Shown: positions 63,755-64,000 of the stretch, piece after piece | Layout: the number at the start of each line of letters is the position of its first letter | How positions within the stretch are numbered: the first letter of the stretch is position 1 | Assembly (NCBI RefSeq): GCF_900456775.1 | Contig: NZ_UAUL01000007.1 | Coordinates: 434,001 to 498,000 of the forward strand | Reading direction: 5' to 3' | From: Sarcina ventriculi | Lineage (GTDB): Bacteria; Bacillota; Clostridia; Clostridiales; Clostridiaceae | DNA: 64,000 nt | Translations under genes and position numbers: made by a program | The notes under the pieces: model-generated | Told to the model about the DNA's origin: nothing | Databases searched by the model: none | The model's input: the letters and a program-made list of their open reading frames with translations, nothing else

Positions 63755-64000
63755 ATGTTAGAAGAAAACAAGATAACTTATGATGAAAATCAAATTCAAG
63801 TTCTTGAAGGGCTTGAGGCTGTAAGAAAAAGACCTGGAATGTACATTGGAAGTACTAGTTTAAGAGGTCTTCATCATTTAGTTTATGAAATAGTTGATAA
63901 TAGTATAGATGAAGCCTTAGCGGGATATTGTAAAAATATAAAGATTTATATCCATAAAGACAATTCAATAACTGTAAAAGATGACGGTAGAGGAATGCCA
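63755..64000 (+). CDS. gyrB: DNA gyrase subunit B, N-terminal part (runs off the right edge)
   Basis: 82 codons are visible from the ATG at 63755 (SD ATGGAGGAAA). [20 protein letters not shown] and [15 protein letters not shown] (GHKL ATP-binding motif, catalytic Glu/Asn region) identify GyrB, the ATPase subunit that drives negative supercoiling. Continues past the window. Confidence 0.97.
   Translation, partial: MLEENKITYDENQIQVLEGLEAVRKRPGMYIGSTSLRGLHHLVYEIVDNSIDEALAGYCKNIKIYIHKDNSITVKDDGRGMP

Overview
The window is a low-GC Firmicutes chromosome segment, most likely Clostridium sensu stricto. The reasons are the extreme A+T content, strong AGGAGG-type ribosome binding sites, frequent TTG/GTG starts, clostridial families (serine dehydratase split as sdaAB-sdaAA, LonB, reverse rubrerythrin, DUF1858, DUF951, spore protein YyaC), and a canonical Firmicutes origin order: mnmE, yidC, yidD, rnpA, rpmH, oriC, dnaA, dnaN, yaaA, recF, remB, gyrB. 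I cannot name the species from the sequence alone.

Layout. 1-16.7 kb is an accessory stretch: an MFS pump (cut by the window edge), an MGT-type glycosyltransferase, an M20 peptidase, a GNAT, a four-helix-bundle protein, a very large secreted protein with six mucin-binding-like modules and a transglutaminase-like domain (a seventh module lies beyond an in-frame stop), a cupin/carboxymuconolactone pair, a sugar acetyltransferase, a B3/B4 protein, a MerR regulator with its operator in front of a DUF554 membrane gene, and a nonsense-broken nuclease-like gene. 16.7-25.8 kb holds rlmH, a SEC-C protein, walJ, murA, two small proteins that look like degenerate 2H phosphoesterase and dimeric dUTPase, an intracellular subtilisin, and the primosome pair dnaD-dnaI. 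25.8-26.7 kb is a ten-gene tRNA operon, (Glu-Val-Asp)x3-Thr. 26.8-39.6 kb mixes redox, lipid, purine, serine, proline and sugar genes around the replicative helicase dnaB. 39.9-48 kb is the lonB-rplI-gdpP-DUF2232 and rpsF-ssb-rpsR block. 48-64 kb is the origin-proximal region.

How the parts work together. From rpmH leftwards most genes run on the minus strand and from dnaA rightwards all run on the plus strand, as expected for divergent replication from an origin at about 58.8-60.8 kb. oriC is bipartite: eight exact DnaA boxes upstream of dnaA, and between dnaA and dnaN a second cluster with paired boxes, a GC clamp and six DnaA-trio elements. ParA/ParB and three identical parS palindromes sit 6-8 kb to the left; two of the parS sites lie at the centre of terminator-like palindromes. 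Main points for a second look are the secreted mucin-binding/transglutaminase-like protein with its in-frame stop, a strand-specific attenuator plus leader peptide before the MerR gene, the absence of jag/khpB between yidC and mnmE, a DnaA-box pair in front of rlmH, and a hairpin separating the Shine-Dalgarno and start codon of yaaA.
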